Origin: Thalassotalea euphylliae
GTDB lineage: Bacteria; Pseudomonadota; Gammaproteobacteria; Enterobacterales; Alteromonadaceae
Assembly: GCF_003390395.1 (NCBI RefSeq)
Contig: NZ_QUOV01000001.1
Location: forward strand, 310,001 to 374,000
Length of the DNA: 64,000 nt
Direction of reading: 5' to 3'
Within the stretch, counting starts at the first letter, position 1, and the number at the start of each line of letters is the position of its first letter. This document shows, piece by piece, positions 29,856 through 39,781 of the stretch. Under the pieces are notes generated by a model. That model was not told where the DNA came from and did not search any database. It saw only the letters and a list, made by a program, of their open reading frames with translations. A program made the position numbers and the translations under genes.

Positions 29856-32039
29856 TTATAGGGCTTTTTCCGCCCTTGCTTGATGCAGCTTCTTATAGCT
29901 TTCAATCAAACGTAGGTGTGGCTCAATTCCTTCCAGTGCCATGCTGGTTTCAGTCAAGCCATGGAAGTTATCAGTACCATTAATGAGTCCTATTACTTCA
30001 GCCATACGATCTTCACCATACATACGAGTGAATGCCGTTTGGTAATGCTCGAATTCAAGCTCTTCATTTAATGCAACTTCCAGTGTGTTGTGTACCGCGC
30101 GGAAGAACATAGTGCGTTCCACGGTATTGTCGTTGTATTGAAGGAAGTCGCCAATGAGTTCAAAAGCTTGCTCTAAGCCACCAACTGCTAAGTAGATCAA
30201 AATTTTAAGTTCGATAATGGTGAGTTGTCCCCATACCGTATTCTCATCAAACTCAATGCCAATTAGCGTGCGAATATCAATGTAGTTATCTAACTGACTT
30301 TCTTCCAAGCGCTCTACTAAATCGATTAGTTCGTCTTCTGATAAGCGATGAAGGTTAAGAATATCTTCACGGTAGTGCAGGGCTTTGTTGGTATTGTCCC
30401 AAATCAAATCTTCGACTGGATAAACTTCCGAATAATCAGGTACTAAAATACGGCATGCCGTAGCGCCTAAATCATCGTAAGTGGCGATATAAACTTCTTT
30501 ACCAAGTGATTCCAAAATGGCGAGTAGCTGTTGGTTCTCTTCTTCATTTGTGCCAGAGAAATCCCATTCCACAAACTCGTAATCTTCCTTGCTACTAAAA
30601 AAGCGCCATGAAATGACACCAGTTGAGTCAATAAAGTGTTCAACAAAGTTTTCTGGCTCTTGCACTGCCATACTATTGAACGTTGGTTTTGGTACGTCGT
30701 TTAAGCCTTCAAAGCTTCTGCCTTGAAGTAACTCGGTTAAACTGCGCTCTAATGCCACTTCAAAACTAGGGTGTGCACCGAATGATGCAAATACGCCACC
30801 CGTTCTTGGGTTCATCAGCGTCACGCACATTACTGGGAATTGACCGCCAAGCGAAGCATCTTTAACAACAACAGGGAAGCCTTGCTCTTCTAACCCTTGA
30901 ATACCTGCAAGAATGCTTGGGTATTTCTCCAATACGGATAGCGGGACATCAGGCAATACAATTTCTTGTTCAATGATCTGGCGTTTAACCGCACGCTCAA
31001 AAATTTCCGATAAACACTGTACTTGTGCCTCAAAAATGTTGTTGCCGGCGCTCATACCGTTACTGAGGAATAAGTTCTCAATTAGGTTAGATGGGAAATA
31101 TACGGTTTCACCATCTGAATGGCGCTGATAGGGCAGGGCAACAATACCGCGCTCAATATTACCTGAGTTAGTATCAATCAGGTGCGAACCACACAGTTCG
31201 TCATCGGGGTTGTAAATTTCTAGTGTGTAGTCGTCCAGAAGACCTGTCGGCAAGCTGTCATCTTCGGTTAGTTGGAACCATTTTTCATTTGGATAGTGAA
31301 CAAAATCAGCATTCGCTATTTCCTCACCGAAGAATTGGTCGTTGTAAAAGAAGTTGCAGTTTAGGCGTTCAATAAATTCGCCAAGTGCTGAACATAACGC
31401 ACTTTCTTTGGTCGCTCCTTTACCATTGGTAAAGCACATGGGTGAGGCCGCATCGCGAATATTCAGTGACCACACATTAGGCACAATATTACGCCATGAG
31501 GTGACTTCGATTTTCATGCCCAAGTTTTCGAGAATGCCCGTCATGTTCTCAATGGTTTTTTCTAGTGGCAAGTCTTTACCCAAAATGTAAGTCGAAGCGG
31601 CTTCATCCGGTGATACCATGATCATGGCTTGGTTGTCGGCGTCTAGGTTGTCGACTGTTTCAATTTTAAACTCTGGGCCGGTTTGAACCACTTTCTTAAC
31701 GGTACAACGTTCAATTGAACGCAGAATTCCCTTTTTGTCTTTCTCAGAAATATCGTCTGGTAGCTCAACGTTAATCTGGAAGATTTGATTGTAGCGATCT
31801 TCTGGATCAACAATATTGTTTTGCGATAGGCGAATATTATCAGTAGAGATGTCTCTGGCCTTACAGTACACCTTAATAAAGTAAGCGGCACACAATGCAG
31901 AAGACGCTAAAAAGTAATCAAATGGGCTAGGTGCTGAGCCATCACCTTTATAGCGGATAGGTTGGTCAGCGATAACGGTAAAATCATCAAACTTCGCTTC
32001 TAAGCGCAAATTGTCAAGAAAGTTAACCTTGATTTCCAT
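29856..32039 (-). CDS. ycaO: OsmC-YcaO fusion, ribosomal protein S12 methylthiotransferase accessory factor
   Basis: 727 residues from ATG 32039, chosen because AGGA is 7 bases upstream and the family N-terminus MEIKVNFLDN follows. Residues about 1-130 are an OsmC-like domain with the two redox cysteines (Cys50, Cys112). From about 145 the protein is collinear with E. coli YcaO (586 residues): ILGKDLPLEKTIENMTG, CFTNGKGATKESALCSALGEF, FLSNGMSAGNNIFEAQVQ, a YcaO-type ATP-binding ELLQGR motif, and the C-terminal TPR-like region. E. coli YcaO assists RimO in beta-methylthiolation of S12 Asp88; the fusion suggests peroxide or thiol handling linked to that job. Monocistronic. Confidence 0.93.
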   Translation of the reverse strand: MEIKVNFLDNLRLEAKFDDFTVIADQPIRYKGDGSAPSPFDYFLASSALCAAYFIKVYCKARDISTDNIRLSQNNIVDPEDRYNQIFQINVELPDDISEKDKKGILRSIERCTVKKVVQTGPEFKIETVDNLDADNQAMIMVSPDEAASTYILGKDLPLEKTIENMTGILENLGMKIEVTSWRNIVPNVWSLNIRDAASPMCFTNGKGATKESALCSALGEFIERLNCNFFYNDQFFGEEIANADFVHYPNEKWFQLTEDDSLPTGLLDDYTLEIYNPDDELCGSHLIDTNSGNIERGIVALPYQRHSDGETVYFPSNLIENLFLSNGMSAGNNIFEAQVQCLSEIFERAVKRQIIEQEIVLPDVPLSVLEKYPSILAGIQGLEEQGFPVVVKDASLGGQFPVMCVTLMNPRTGGVFASFGAHPSFEVALERSLTELLQGRSFEGLNDVPKPTFNSMAVQEPENFVEHFIDSTGVISWRFFSSKEDYEFVEWDFSGTNEEENQQLLAILESLGKEVYIATYDDLGATACRILVPDYSEVYPVEDLIWDNTNKALHYREDILNLHRLSEDELIDLVERLEESQLDNYIDIRTLIGIEFDENTVWGQLTIIELKILIYLAVGGLEQAFELIGDFLQYNDNTVERTMFFRAVHNTLEVALNEELEFEHYQTAFTRMYGEDRMAEVIGLINGTDNFHGLTETSMALEGIEPHLRLIESYKKLHQARAEKAL

Positions 32040-32197
32040 AGAGTATCCTAATAACACGCGAGTAACTTACGTCGATAAAGTTACTGCATTGCTGAGCAGC
32101 TAATAGACTGCGTTCAAGCGATAATAAGTATTCCTGTAATTATCGGTGTTTTTAGCCTAATAGTCTTGGAAAAATTGTTACTTTGTAAATAGTAAAG

Positions 32198-32389
32198 GTG
32201 ACAATAGTAGTAGGGCTCGCAAACAATGAAACTAGCAAGAAGCCTGAGCAAATAGATACCTCGCAATCCATACTGAAAAATGTTACGGAATTCTCAGCAG
32301 GTGACAGCAAAAAAGACAAAGTACTAGCCATTAAAAATCGCCTCAATGCGCTATCTCTGGAGCAAACCTTCGAAAAAAAGCAAATATAG
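32198..32389 (+). CDS. Possible small hypothetical protein
   Basis: 63-codon frame with GTG start behind AAAGG (MTIVVGLANNETSKKPEQID...), charged and helical, with no family recognised. A second tiny frame follows at 32392-32460 (MEHELEIEGSAAKKFLLSMIKT), so this could be the remnant of a broken gene. Weak evidence; it may be non-coding. Confidence 0.25.
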   Translation: MTIVVGLANNETSKKPEQIDTSQSILKNVTEFSAGDSKKDKVLAIKNRLNALSLEQTFEKKQI

Positions 32390-32618
32390 TGATGGAACAC
32401 GAATTAGAGATTGAAGGCTCAGCGGCAAAGAAGTTCTTGTTAAGTATGATTAAAACCTAGTCAATAAAAATAGCTTTTGGGTAACCAATTGATACAGTTG
32501 TCTGTTAACTCATCAATGTAAAATGGCATAGCTAGCGGTAGTTAATTATCCATTTTCAGTCTTTAATTTCGCCAATTAATTTAATTGTTCAAATAAAGTA
32601 CCATTTTGAAATGGGTGG

Positions 32619-32627
32619 TGTTATAAT
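32619..32627 (+). promoter_or_regulatory. spc operon promoter (extended -10)
   Basis: TGTTATAAT at 32619-32627 is a perfect extended -10 element. No good -35 is seen at 17 bases. Predicted start near 32634 and a GC-rich leader of about 80 nt before rplN. The 677-base gap 32040-32716 otherwise holds only the ycaO upstream region and doubtful small ORFs. Confidence 0.7.
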
Positions 32628-32716
32628 CTCGCGCCCGCCGAATTCCGGTTGGGTTTTAAAGGCAGTGACGGGTCAAATTTCTGGCCTTGAATTTATTAAC
32701 AGCGGAGCACATATAA

Positions 32717-33085
32717 ATGATCCAAATGCAATCACAGCTTGATGTTGCTGATAACAGTGGCGCAAAGCGTGTACAGTGTATAAAGGTCCTTGGTGGCTCG
32801 CACCGTCGCTACGCACGCATTGGCGATATCATCAAAGTTGCAGTGAAGGAAGCAATTCCTCGCGGCAAAGTTAAAAAAGGTGATGTTTTAAACGCGGTAG
32901 TGGTGCGCACTAAAAAGGGCGTACGTCGTTCAGATGGTTCTACCATTCGTTTCGACGGCAACTCGGCAGTAATGTTAAATGCTAACTTACAGCCAATTGG
33001 TACTCGTATTTTCGGGCCAGTAACACGTGAACTAAGAACTGAAAAGTTCATGAAAATCGTGTCACTAGCACCAGAAGTACTATAA
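32717..33085 (+). CDS. rplN: 50S ribosomal protein L14
   Basis: L14, 122 residues (123 in E. coli), at the subunit interface. [20 protein letters not shown] is typical. First gene of the spc operon, with its own promoter, 7.6 kb from rpsQ instead of the usual adjacent position. Confidence 0.99.
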   Translation: MIQMQSQLDVADNSGAKRVQCIKVLGGSHRRYARIGDIIKVAVKEAIPRGKVKKGDVLNAVVVRTKKGVRRSDGSTIRFDGNSAVMLNANLQPIGTRIFGPVTRELRTEKFMKIVSLAPEVL

Positions 33086-33097
33086 GGAGTCACGATA

Positions 33098-33412
33098 ATG
33101 GCATCTAAGATTCGTCGTGATGATGAAGTAATTGTACTTGCAGGTAAAGACAAGGGCAAAACTGGTAAAGTTACCAAAGTTCTTGTTGAAGACAGCAAAG
33201 TATTTGTGGAAGGCGTTAACTTAGTCAAGAAGCACCAGAAGCCTGTACCTCAGTTACAGCAAGCTGGCGGCATCATTGAAAAAGAAGCACCAATCCACGT
33301 TTCAAACGTAGCGATCGTTAACCCTGCGACGGGCAAAGCGGATCGTGTTGGTTTTAGAATTGAAGACGGCAAAAAAGTTCGTTTCTTCAAGTCTAATAAC
33401 GAATTAGTTTAA
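33098..33412 (+). CDS. rplX: 50S ribosomal protein L24
   Basis: L24, 104 residues as in E. coli; an assembly initiator. The KOW motif [19 protein letters not shown] is intact. AAGGAG before the ATG. Confidence 0.99.
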   Translation: MASKIRRDDEVIVLAGKDKGKTGKVTKVLVEDSKVFVEGVNLVKKHQKPVPQLQQAGGIIEKEAPIHVSNVAIVNPATGKADRVGFRIEDGKKVRFFKSNNELV

Positions 33413-33426
33413 TATTGGAGTAAACG

Positions 33427-33966
33427 ATGGCGAAACTGCATGATTTTTACAAAGATACAGTTGTAGCTGAACTTCAAAAGAAGTTCGAATACAAAAGTGT
33501 CATGCAAGTCCCTCGGATTGAAAAGATCACCCTAAACATGGGTGTTGGTGAAGCTATTACTGATAAAAAAGTATTAGAAAACGCCACAAATGATCTTACT
33601 GCAATCTCAGGTCAAAAGCCTTTAATCACGAAAGCACGCAAATCAGTTGCTGGCTTCAAAATTCGTGAAGGCTACCCTATTGGCGCAAAAGTAACTCTGC
33701 GCGGTGAGCGCATGTGGGAATTCTTAGAGCGTTTAATCTCTATTTCAGTTCCTCGTATCCGTGACTTCCGTGGCTTGAACCCTAAATCGTTCGATGGCCG
33801 TGGTAACTACAGCATGGGCGTGCGTGAGCAAATCATTTTCCCTGAAATCGACTACGATAAAGTCGATAAGATCCGTGGTATGGATATTACTATCACTACT
33901 ACTGCGGCATCTGACGAGGAAGGTCGTGCTTTGCTGACTGCCTTTAACTTCCCGTTTAAGAAATAA
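33427..33966 (+). CDS. rplE: 50S ribosomal protein L5
   Basis: L5, 179 residues as in E. coli; binds 5S rRNA and the S13 bridge. [15 protein letters not shown] and [18 protein letters not shown] are typical. In E. coli S8 represses the spc operon by binding near the rplE start; a comparable structure was not assigned here. Confidence 0.99.
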   Translation: MAKLHDFYKDTVVAELQKKFEYKSVMQVPRIEKITLNMGVGEAITDKKVLENATNDLTAISGQKPLITKARKSVAGFKIREGYPIGAKVTLRGERMWEFLERLISISVPRIRDFRGLNPKSFDGRGNYSMGVREQIIFPEIDYDKVDKIRGMDITITTTAASDEEGRALLTAFNFPFKK

Positions 33967-33977
33967 GGTGTAGAGTT

Positions 33978-34283
33978 ATGGCTAAATCATCTATGAAAGC
34001 ACGCGAAGCTAAGCGCACTAAATTAGTCGCTAAGTACGCAGAAAAGCGCCGTGCACTTAAAGAAATTATCTCAAACGTAAACTCTTCTGAAGAAGAGCGT
34101 TGGGATGCAGTATTAAAACTTCAATCTTTACCACGTGATTCAAGTTCTTCACGTCAACGTAACCGTTGTAACGTAACAGGCCGTCCACACGGTTACTTAC
34201 GTAAGTTCGGTTTAAGCCGTATCAAGTTGCGTGAGCACATGATGCGCGGTGAAGTACCTGGTCTTAAGAAAGCTAGTTGGTAA
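33978..34283 (+). CDS. rpsN: 30S ribosomal protein S14
   Basis: S14, 101 residues as in E. coli. It is the long zinc-free form (one Cys in [20 protein letters not shown]). Standard spc position. Confidence 0.99.
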   Translation: MAKSSMKAREAKRTKLVAKYAEKRRALKEIISNVNSSEEERWDAVLKLQSLPRDSSSSRQRNRCNVTGRPHGYLRKFGLSRIKLREHMMRGEVPGLKKASW

Positions 34284-34299
34284 TAAGGAGAAAGCAATT

Positions 34300-34689
34300 A
34301 TGATGACTGATCCTATCGCGGACATGTTTACACGCATCCGCAACGGTCAAGCTGCAACTAAAACTGCAGTAACTATGCCTTCTTCAAAGCTAAAAGTAGC
34401 TATTGCTAACTTGCTTAAAGAAGAAGGTTACATTTCAGATTTCGCAGTAGCAGGTGAAGCAAAGCCTGAACTAACTGTTGAGTTGAAATACTTCGAAGGT
34501 AAAGAAGTAATCGAAACAATCAAACGTGTTTCTCGTCCAGGTCTACGTGTATACAAAGGTCGTGACGAATTACCACAAGTGTTAGCAGGCTTAGGTATTG
34601 CTATTGTTTCTACTTCTAAAGGTTTAATGACTGATCGCGCTGCTCGCACTGCGGGCCTAGGTGGCGAGATCATCGGTTTCGTAGCGTAA
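34300..34689 (+). CDS. rpsH: 30S ribosomal protein S8
   Basis: S8, 129 residues (130 in E. coli). The ATG at 34300 ([17 protein letters not shown]) fits AAGGAG at 34285-34290; an upstream in-frame start inside rpsN would add 17 unrelated residues and is rejected. S8 is the expected translational repressor of the spc operon. Confidence 0.98.
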   Translation: MMTDPIADMFTRIRNGQAATKTAVTMPSSKLKVAIANLLKEEGYISDFAVAGEAKPELTVELKYFEGKEVIETIKRVSRPGLRVYKGRDELPQVLAGLGIAIVSTSKGLMTDRAARTAGLGGEIIGFVA

Positions 34690-34700
34690 GGAGCAAGAAT

Positions 34701-35234
34701 ATGTCTCGTGTTGCAAAAGCACCTGTGTCAATTCCTGCTGGCGTTACTGTTACGTTATCAGGTCAAGACATTACTGTTAAAGGTCCACAAGGCGAACTTT
34801 CTCGCACTATCAACAGCTTAGTAAACGTTGCTCAAGAAGGCGACACTCTTACTACAACTGTTGCTGTAGAAAGCAAAGCGGCGTGGATGCAAGCTGGTAC
34901 AGCGCGCGCTAACATCAACAACATGGTGGAAGGCGTAAGCAAAGGCTTCACTAAGAAATTAATTCTTAATGGTGTTGGTTACCGTGCAAAAGCTGCTGGT
35001 AAAGTGTTAAACCTTTCTTTAGGTTTCTCTCACCCAGTTGATCACGCTATTCCTGAAGGAATCAAGTGTGAAACTCCTAGCCAAACTGAAGTTGTACTTA
35101 CTGGTGCAGACAAGCAGTTGGTTGGTCAAGTTGCTGCAAACATTCGTTCATACCGTGAGCCAGAGCCTTACAAAGGTAAAGGTATCCGTTACGATGACGA
35201 ACACGTTCGCCGTAAAGAAGCTAAGAAGAAGTAG
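34701..35234 (+). CDS. rplF: 50S ribosomal protein L6
   Basis: L6, 177 residues as in E. coli; near the sarcin-ricin loop and the GTPase-associated centre. C-terminal [20 protein letters not shown] is intact. Confidence 0.99.
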   Translation: MSRVAKAPVSIPAGVTVTLSGQDITVKGPQGELSRTINSLVNVAQEGDTLTTTVAVESKAAWMQAGTARANINNMVEGVSKGFTKKLILNGVGYRAKAAGKVLNLSLGFSHPVDHAIPEGIKCETPSQTEVVLTGADKQLVGQVAANIRSYREPEPYKGKGIRYDDEHVRRKEAKKK

Positions 35235-35243
35235 GGTAATACG

Positions 35244-35597
35244 ATGGATAAGAAAACATCTCGTTTACGCCGTGCAAAACGTGCACGTGCAAAAATCAGC
35301 GAGTTGGGTGCGAATCGTTTAGTCGTATTCCGTACTCCTCGTCACATTTACGCACAACTTATCGCTCCAACTGGCTCTGAAGTAGTTGCTTCTGCATCTA
35401 CTCTAGACAAAGAAGTGAAAGCACAAGTTGAAAAAACTGGTAACATCGCTGCAGCAACTGCTGTAGGTAAAGCAATCGCAGAACGCGCAAAAGCTAAAGG
35501 CATTGAGTCTGTAGCATTTGATCGCTCTGGTTTCCGTTACCACGGTCGCGTAAAAGCGTTAGCAGAAGCAGCTCGTGAAGCTGGCCTTCAGTTCTAG
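35244..35597 (+). CDS. rplR: 50S ribosomal protein L18
   Basis: L18, 117 residues as in E. coli; binds 5S rRNA with L5. The basic N-terminus [18 protein letters not shown] and C-terminal [20 protein letters not shown] are typical. Confidence 0.99.
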   Translation: MDKKTSRLRRAKRARAKISELGANRLVVFRTPRHIYAQLIAPTGSEVVASASTLDKEVKAQVEKTGNIAAATAVGKAIAERAKAKGIESVAFDRSGFRYHGRVKALAEAAREAGLQF

Positions 35598-35606
35598 GAG
35601 TTGATC

Positions 35607-36113
35607 ATGGCTAATGTAGAAAACACACAACAACAAACAGATATGGCTGAAAAGCTAATCGCTGTTAACCGCGTATCAAAAGTGGTTAAAGGTGGTCGTA
35701 TTTTCAGTTTCACAGCATTAACTGTAGTTGGTGACGGTAATGGCCGCGTTGGTTTTGGTTACGGTAAGGCACGTGAAGTTCCTGCTGCAATCCAAAAAGC
35801 AATGGAAAAGGCTCGTCGTAACTTAGTAACTGTTGACTTGAAGGGTACTACTCTTCAGCACCCAGTTAAGGGTCGTCACTCAGGTTCTAAAGTTTACATG
35901 CAACCTGCTTCTGAAGGTACAGGTATCATCGCCGGTGGTGCGATGCGTGCAGTACTAGAAGTTGCTGGCGTTCAGAACGTACTATCTAAAGCGTACGGTT
36001 CTACTAACCCAATCAACGTTGTACGCGCAACTATCGGTGCTCTAGCGAACATGAAGTCGCCTGAGTCTGTAGCTGCTAAGCGTGGTAAAAACGTTGCTGA
36101 CATCTTGGGGTAA
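35607..36113 (+). CDS. rpsE: 30S ribosomal protein S5
   Basis: S5, 168 residues (167 in E. coli). The ATG at 35607 is preferred to the in-frame TTG at 35601, which overlaps the TAGGAG Shine-Dalgarno. The spectinomycin loop ([19 protein letters not shown]) is wild type. Confidence 0.98.
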   Translation: MANVENTQQQTDMAEKLIAVNRVSKVVKGGRIFSFTALTVVGDGNGRVGFGYGKAREVPAAIQKAMEKARRNLVTVDLKGTTLQHPVKGRHSGSKVYMQPASEGTGIIAGGAMRAVLEVAGVQNVLSKAYGSTNPINVVRATIGALANMKSPESVAAKRGKNVADILG

Positions 36114-36119
36114 TCAAGC

Positions 36120-36299
36120 ATGGCTAAAACAGTTAAAGTAACTCAAGTTAAAAGTTCAATCGGTCGCTTACCTAAGCACCGTGCGACATTACGTGGCCTT
36201 GGTTTACGTCGTATCAACCACACAGTAGAGTTAGAAGATACTCCTTCTGTACGCGGTATGATTAATCAAGTACATTACATGATTAAGGTGGAGGACTAA
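36120..36299 (+). CDS. rpmD: 50S ribosomal protein L30
   Basis: 59 residues, the E. coli length. It begins [20 protein letters not shown] and ends MIKVED. It lies in the normal slot between rpsE and rplO, with 6 and 2 bases of spacing. Confidence 0.98.
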   Translation: MAKTVKVTQVKSSIGRLPKHRATLRGLGLRRINHTVELEDTPSVRGMINQVHYMIKVED

Positions 36300-36301
36300 T
36301 T

Positions 36302-36736
36302 ATGCGTTTAAATACATTATCTCCTGCACCAGGCGCTAAATCAGCCAAGAAACGTGTAGGTCGCGGTATCGGTTCTGGTTTAGGTAAAACAGGTGGTCGC
36401 GGTCACAAAGGTCAGAAGTCTCGTTCTGGCGGTGGCGTACGTCCTGGTTTCGAAGGCGGTCAAATGCCTTTAAAACAACGTTTACCTAAGTTCGGTTTCA
36501 CTTCTCGTAAGTCTTTAGTTCACGCTGAAGTTCGTTTACACGAGTTGAACAAAATCGAAGGCGATGTTGTTGACATTCACACGTTAAAAGACGCTAACCT
36601 TATCACGCGTAACATTGAAACAGTTAAGATCATGCTTTCTGGCGAGATCACTAAGCCTGTAACAATTCGTGGTATTGGTGTTACTAAAGGCGCACGTGCA
36701 GCCATTGAAGCTGCTGGCGGTAAAATCGAGGAATAA
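36302..36736 (+). CDS. rplO: 50S ribosomal protein L15
   Basis: L15, 144 residues as in E. coli; a late assembly protein. The Gly-rich N-terminal extension [20 protein letters not shown] is present. GGAGGA lies close upstream. Confidence 0.99.
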   Translation: MRLNTLSPAPGAKSAKKRVGRGIGSGLGKTGGRGHKGQKSRSGGGVRPGFEGGQMPLKQRLPKFGFTSRKSLVHAEVRLHELNKIEGDVVDIHTLKDANLITRNIETVKIMLSGEITKPVTIRGIGVTKGARAAIEAAGGKIEE

Positions 36737-36744
36737 TACAGACT

Positions 36745-38067
36745 ATGGCTAAACCAGGTACGGATAAAGCTCAAGGTGGACTAACCGAGCTTAAGCAAAG
36801 ATTATGGTTCGTGGTACTTGCACTTATCGTGTTCAGACTTGGATCATTTGTGCCAATCCCTGGTATTGACGCCGCTGTATTAGCTCAGTTGTTTGAACAA
36901 CAAAAGGGCACCATCGTAGAAATGTTTAACATGTTCTCTGGTGGTGCACTTGAGCGTGCCTCTGTACTGGCACTCGGTATTATGCCGTACATTTCAGCTT
37001 CGATTATCATGCAGTTATTAACTGTAGTTCACCCAGCAATGGCTGAACTGAAAAAAGAAGGTGAAGCTGGACGTCGTAAGATCAGCCAGTACACTCGCTA
37101 CGGTACTTTAGTATTAGCAACAGTTCAGTCAATCGCGATTGCTCGTGGTTTACCGGCTATGATGCCTGGCCTCGTGATTAACGAAGGCATGGGCTTCTAC
37201 TTCACTGCGGTCGTTTCTTTGGTTACCGGCACCATGTTCTTAATGTGGTTAGGTGAGCAAATTACCGAACGTGGTATTGGTAATGGTATCTCGATTTTAA
37301 TTTTCGCTGGTATTGTTGCTGGTATGCCATCCGCTGTTGGTCAAACAGCAGAGATGGCGCGTCAAGGTGAATTGCACTTATTAGTATTATTGCTAATTGC
37401 AGTGATTGTGTTCGCAGTAACCTTCTTTGTTGTATTTGTTGAACGTGGTCAACGTCGTATCGTTGTTAACTACGCGAAGCGTCAACAAGGCCGTAAGGTG
37501 TTTGCTGCACAAAGCACGCATTTACCATTGAAAGTGAATATGGCTGGTGTTATTCCACCAATTTTCGCTTCAAGCATTATCTTGTTCCCTGGAACATTGG
37601 CTAACTGGTTTGGTCAAGGTGATGGTGCGGTAGCTGATTTCTTCCAGAACTTGTCAATGGCAATTTCTCCGGGTCAGCCTCTGTATGTAATGCTACTAGC
37701 TGCTGCGATAATCTTTTTCTGCTTCTTCTACACGGCGTTGGTTTTCAACCCGCGTGAAACAGCAGATAACCTGAAAAAGTCTGGTGCGTTTATTCCAGGT
37801 ATTCGTCCTGGTGAGCAGACTTCGAAATATATCGATAAAGTAATGACGCGTTTAACCTTAGCTGGTGCGTTATACATTACTTTTATATGTTTGGTTCCTG
37901 AGTTTATGATGATTGCGTGGGACGTTCAGTTCTACTTTGGTGGTACATCGCTACTTATCATTGTTGTAGTAATCATGGACTTTATGGCACAAGTACAAAC
38001 TCATTTGATGTCTCATCAATATGACAGCGTGCTTAAAAAAGCTAATCTTAAAGGCTACGGCCGATAA
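36745..38067 (+). CDS. secY: Protein translocase subunit SecY
   Basis: Channel-forming subunit of SecYEG, 440 residues (443 in E. coli) with ten membrane helices. It begins [20 protein letters not shown]; the cytosolic loops [20 protein letters not shown] and [13 protein letters not shown], used for ribosome and SecA contact, are intact. Standard position before rpmJ. Confidence 0.99.
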   Translation: MAKPGTDKAQGGLTELKQRLWFVVLALIVFRLGSFVPIPGIDAAVLAQLFEQQKGTIVEMFNMFSGGALERASVLALGIMPYISASIIMQLLTVVHPAMAELKKEGEAGRRKISQYTRYGTLVLATVQSIAIARGLPAMMPGLVINEGMGFYFTAVVSLVTGTMFLMWLGEQITERGIGNGISILIFAGIVAGMPSAVGQTAEMARQGELHLLVLLLIAVIVFAVTFFVVFVERGQRRIVVNYAKRQQGRKVFAAQSTHLPLKVNMAGVIPPIFASSIILFPGTLANWFGQGDGAVADFFQNLSMAISPGQPLYVMLLAAAIIFFCFFYTALVFNPRETADNLKKSGAFIPGIRPGEQTSKYIDKVMTRLTLAGALYITFICLVPEFMMIAWDVQFYFGGTSLLIIVVVIMDFMAQVQTHLMSHQYDSVLKKANLKGYGR

Positions 38068-38086
38068 GGTTTAACGGAGTAGTAAG

Positions 38087-38203
38087 ATGAAAGTTCGTGC
38101 ATCCGTAAAAAAGATTTGCCGCAACTGTAAAGTTGTTAAGCGTGCAGGTGTTGTTCGTGTAATTTGCAAGACCGACCCTAAGCACAAGCAACGCCAAGGT
38201 TAA
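38087..38203 (+). CDS. rpmJ: 50S ribosomal protein L36
   Basis: 38 residues, the standard length. [18 protein letters not shown] continues to a Cys and His that complete the zinc ligands (Cys11, Cys14, Cys27, His33), so this is the zinc-binding C+ form. It follows secY at 19 bases. Confidence 0.98.
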   Translation: MKVRASVKKICRNCKVVKRAGVVRVICKTDPKHKQRQG

Positions 38204-38230
38204 TTTACCCTTAGCTAGCTAAATCTTTTA

Positions 38231-38270
38231 GAAGTGGCATTATGGAGATATTTCTGTATAATGCCGCTTC
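38231..38270 (+). repeat. 13-bp inverted repeat over the alpha operon promoter region
   Basis: GAAGTGGCATTAT (38231-38243) pairs with ATAATGCCGCTTC (38258-38270) with a single G.T position and a 14-nt loop. The right arm contains most of the TATAAT hexamer (38257-38262), so the repeat overlaps the likely -10. It could also form an RNA hairpin ending the spc transcript, but no T-run follows. Confidence 0.65.
38234..38262 (+). promoter_or_regulatory. Candidate alpha operon promoter
   Basis: Perfect TATAAT (38257-38262) with a poor -35 (GTGGCA, 38234-38239) 17 bases upstream. Predicted start near 38269, about 85 bases before rpsM. Confidence 0.55.
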
Positions 38271-38286
38271 GCTTTGCAAAAAGGTT

Positions 38287-38319
38287 CAGGTTGAGTATCC
38301 TAACGGGCTTTTCAACCTG
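38287..38319 (+). promoter_or_regulatory. Alpha operon leader hairpin, candidate S4 target
   Basis: CAGGTTGA (38287-38294) pairs perfectly with TCAACCTG (38312-38319), 34 bases before the rpsM start. In E. coli S4 represses this operon by binding a leader pseudoknot that includes the rpsM start region. The equivalence is inferred from position; the second pseudoknot helix was not identified. Confidence 0.45.
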
Positions 38320-38353
38320 TGGTTATTAATTTTTAAATATAGGAGATGTGTTA

Positions 38354-38710
38354 GTGGCCCGTATCGCTGGCATTAACATCCCTGATCGTAAGCATGCAGT
38401 AATTGCCCTTACTGCGATTTACGGTATCGGTTTAACTCGCTCAAAAGCAATTTTGGCGGCAACTGGTATCGCAGAATCTACTAAGATCAGCGAATTAGAC
38501 GAAGCTCAAATTGATTTGCTTCGTGCAGAAGTGGATAAGTACACCGTTGAAGGTGACTTACGCCGTGAAGTTTCTATGAACATCAAGCGTCTGATGGACC
38601 TTGGCTGTTTCCGTGGTATTCGCCATCGTCGCAGTCTTCCTCTACGTGGTCAACGCACTAAAACTAATGCGCGCACCCGTAAAGGTCCTCGTAAGCCTAT
38701 TAAAAAGTAA
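38354..38710 (+). CDS. rpsM: 30S ribosomal protein S13
   Basis: S13, 118 residues as in E. coli, from GTG 38354 ([16 protein letters not shown]). An in-frame GTG at 38348 would add two non-conserved residues. AGGAG is at 38341-38345. First gene of the alpha operon. C-terminal [16 protein letters not shown] is intact. Confidence 0.98.
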   Translation: MARIAGINIPDRKHAVIALTAIYGIGLTRSKAILAATGIAESTKISELDEAQIDLLRAEVDKYTVEGDLRREVSMNIKRLMDLGCFRGIRHRRSLPLRGQRTKTNARTRKGPRKPIKK

Positions 38711-38724
38711 CGAGGTAATTAGAC

Positions 38725-39114
38725 ATGGCTAAAACTCCAGTTCGTACGCGTAAGCGCGTAAAAAAACAAGTTGCTGATGGCATGGCTCATATCCATGCTT
38801 CTTTCAACAACACAATCGTAACTCTTACTGACCGTCAAGGTAATGCATTATCTTGGGCAACTGCTGGTGGTTCAGGTTTCCGTGGTTCACGTAAATCTAC
38901 TCCATTTGCTGCTCAGGTAGCTGCAGATCGCGCTGGTAAAGCTGCGCAAGAGTTTGGTTTGAAGAATATTGAAGTATTCGTTAAAGGTCCAGGTCCAGGT
39001 CGTGAATCTGCAATCCGTGCCTTAAATGCTGCTGGTTTTAAAATCACCAACATTACTGACGTTACTCCTATTCCTCATAATGGTTGTCGTCCTCCTAAGA
39101 AACGTCGCGTTTAA
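38725..39114 (+). CDS. rpsK: 30S ribosomal protein S11
   Basis: S11, 129 residues as in E. coli; a 30S platform protein. [19 protein letters not shown] and the C-terminal [12 protein letters not shown] are typical. Confidence 0.99.
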   Translation: MAKTPVRTRKRVKKQVADGMAHIHASFNNTIVTLTDRQGNALSWATAGGSGFRGSRKSTPFAAQVAADRAGKAAQEFGLKNIEVFVKGPGPGRESAIRALNAAGFKITNITDVTPIPHNGCRPPKKRRV

Positions 39115-39136
39115 TTAGGATAGTTGGAGAAAGAAA

Positions 39137-39757
39137 ATGGCAAGATATTTAGGTCCTAAGCTAAAACTTAGCCGTCGTGAAGGTACTGACTTATTCCTTA
39201 AGTCTGGTGTTCGCGCGATCGATACTAAATGTAAAATCGAAACTATCCCAGGTCAGCACGGCGCGCGTCGCGGTCGTTTATCTGACTATGGTGTTCAGCT
39301 TCGTGAAAAACAAAAAGTACGTCGTATCTACGGTGTATTAGAGAAGCAATTCCGTAACTACTACAAAGAAGCGGCTCGTCTAAAAGGCAACACAGGTGAA
39401 AACTTGTTACAACTTTTAGAAACTCGTTTAGACAACGTAGTTTACCGCATGGGTTACGCAAGCACACGTGCTGAAGCACGTCAGCTAGTGAGCCACAAAG
39501 CAATCGTAGTAAACGGTGTTGTTGTAAACATTCCATCTTTCACTGTTAAAGCAGAAGATGTGGTTTCAATCCGTGAAAAAGCTAAAACTCAAGCGCGTAT
39601 CGTTGCTGCTTTAGAATTAGCTGAACAACGCGAGAAGCCAGTCTGGGTTGAAGTAGACAACAAGAAAATGGAAGGCGTGTTCAAGCGTGTTCCTGAGCGT
39701 TCAGACTTGTCTGCTGAAATTAATGAACAGTTGATTGTCGAGCTTTACTCGAAGTAA
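39137..39757 (+). CDS. rpsD: 30S ribosomal protein S4
   Basis: S4, 206 residues as in E. coli; a 16S assembly initiator and the expected repressor of this operon. [19 protein letters not shown], a central S4 RNA-binding motif ([20 protein letters not shown]) and a zinc-free N-terminus with only one Cys. Confidence 0.99.
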   Translation: MARYLGPKLKLSRREGTDLFLKSGVRAIDTKCKIETIPGQHGARRGRLSDYGVQLREKQKVRRIYGVLEKQFRNYYKEAARLKGNTGENLLQLLETRLDNVVYRMGYASTRAEARQLVSHKAIVVNGVVVNIPSFTVKAEDVVSIREKAKTQARIVAALELAEQREKPVWVEVDNKKMEGVFKRVPERSDLSAEINEQLIVELYSK

Positions 39758-39781
39758 AGCTGAACTTTAAGAGAGGACACA

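Noticed and set aside
32198..32460. Two short ORFs as a broken gene
   Set aside because: The 63- and 22-codon frames are adjacent but have no recognisable homology to a common protein. Kept only as a low-confidence hypothetical.
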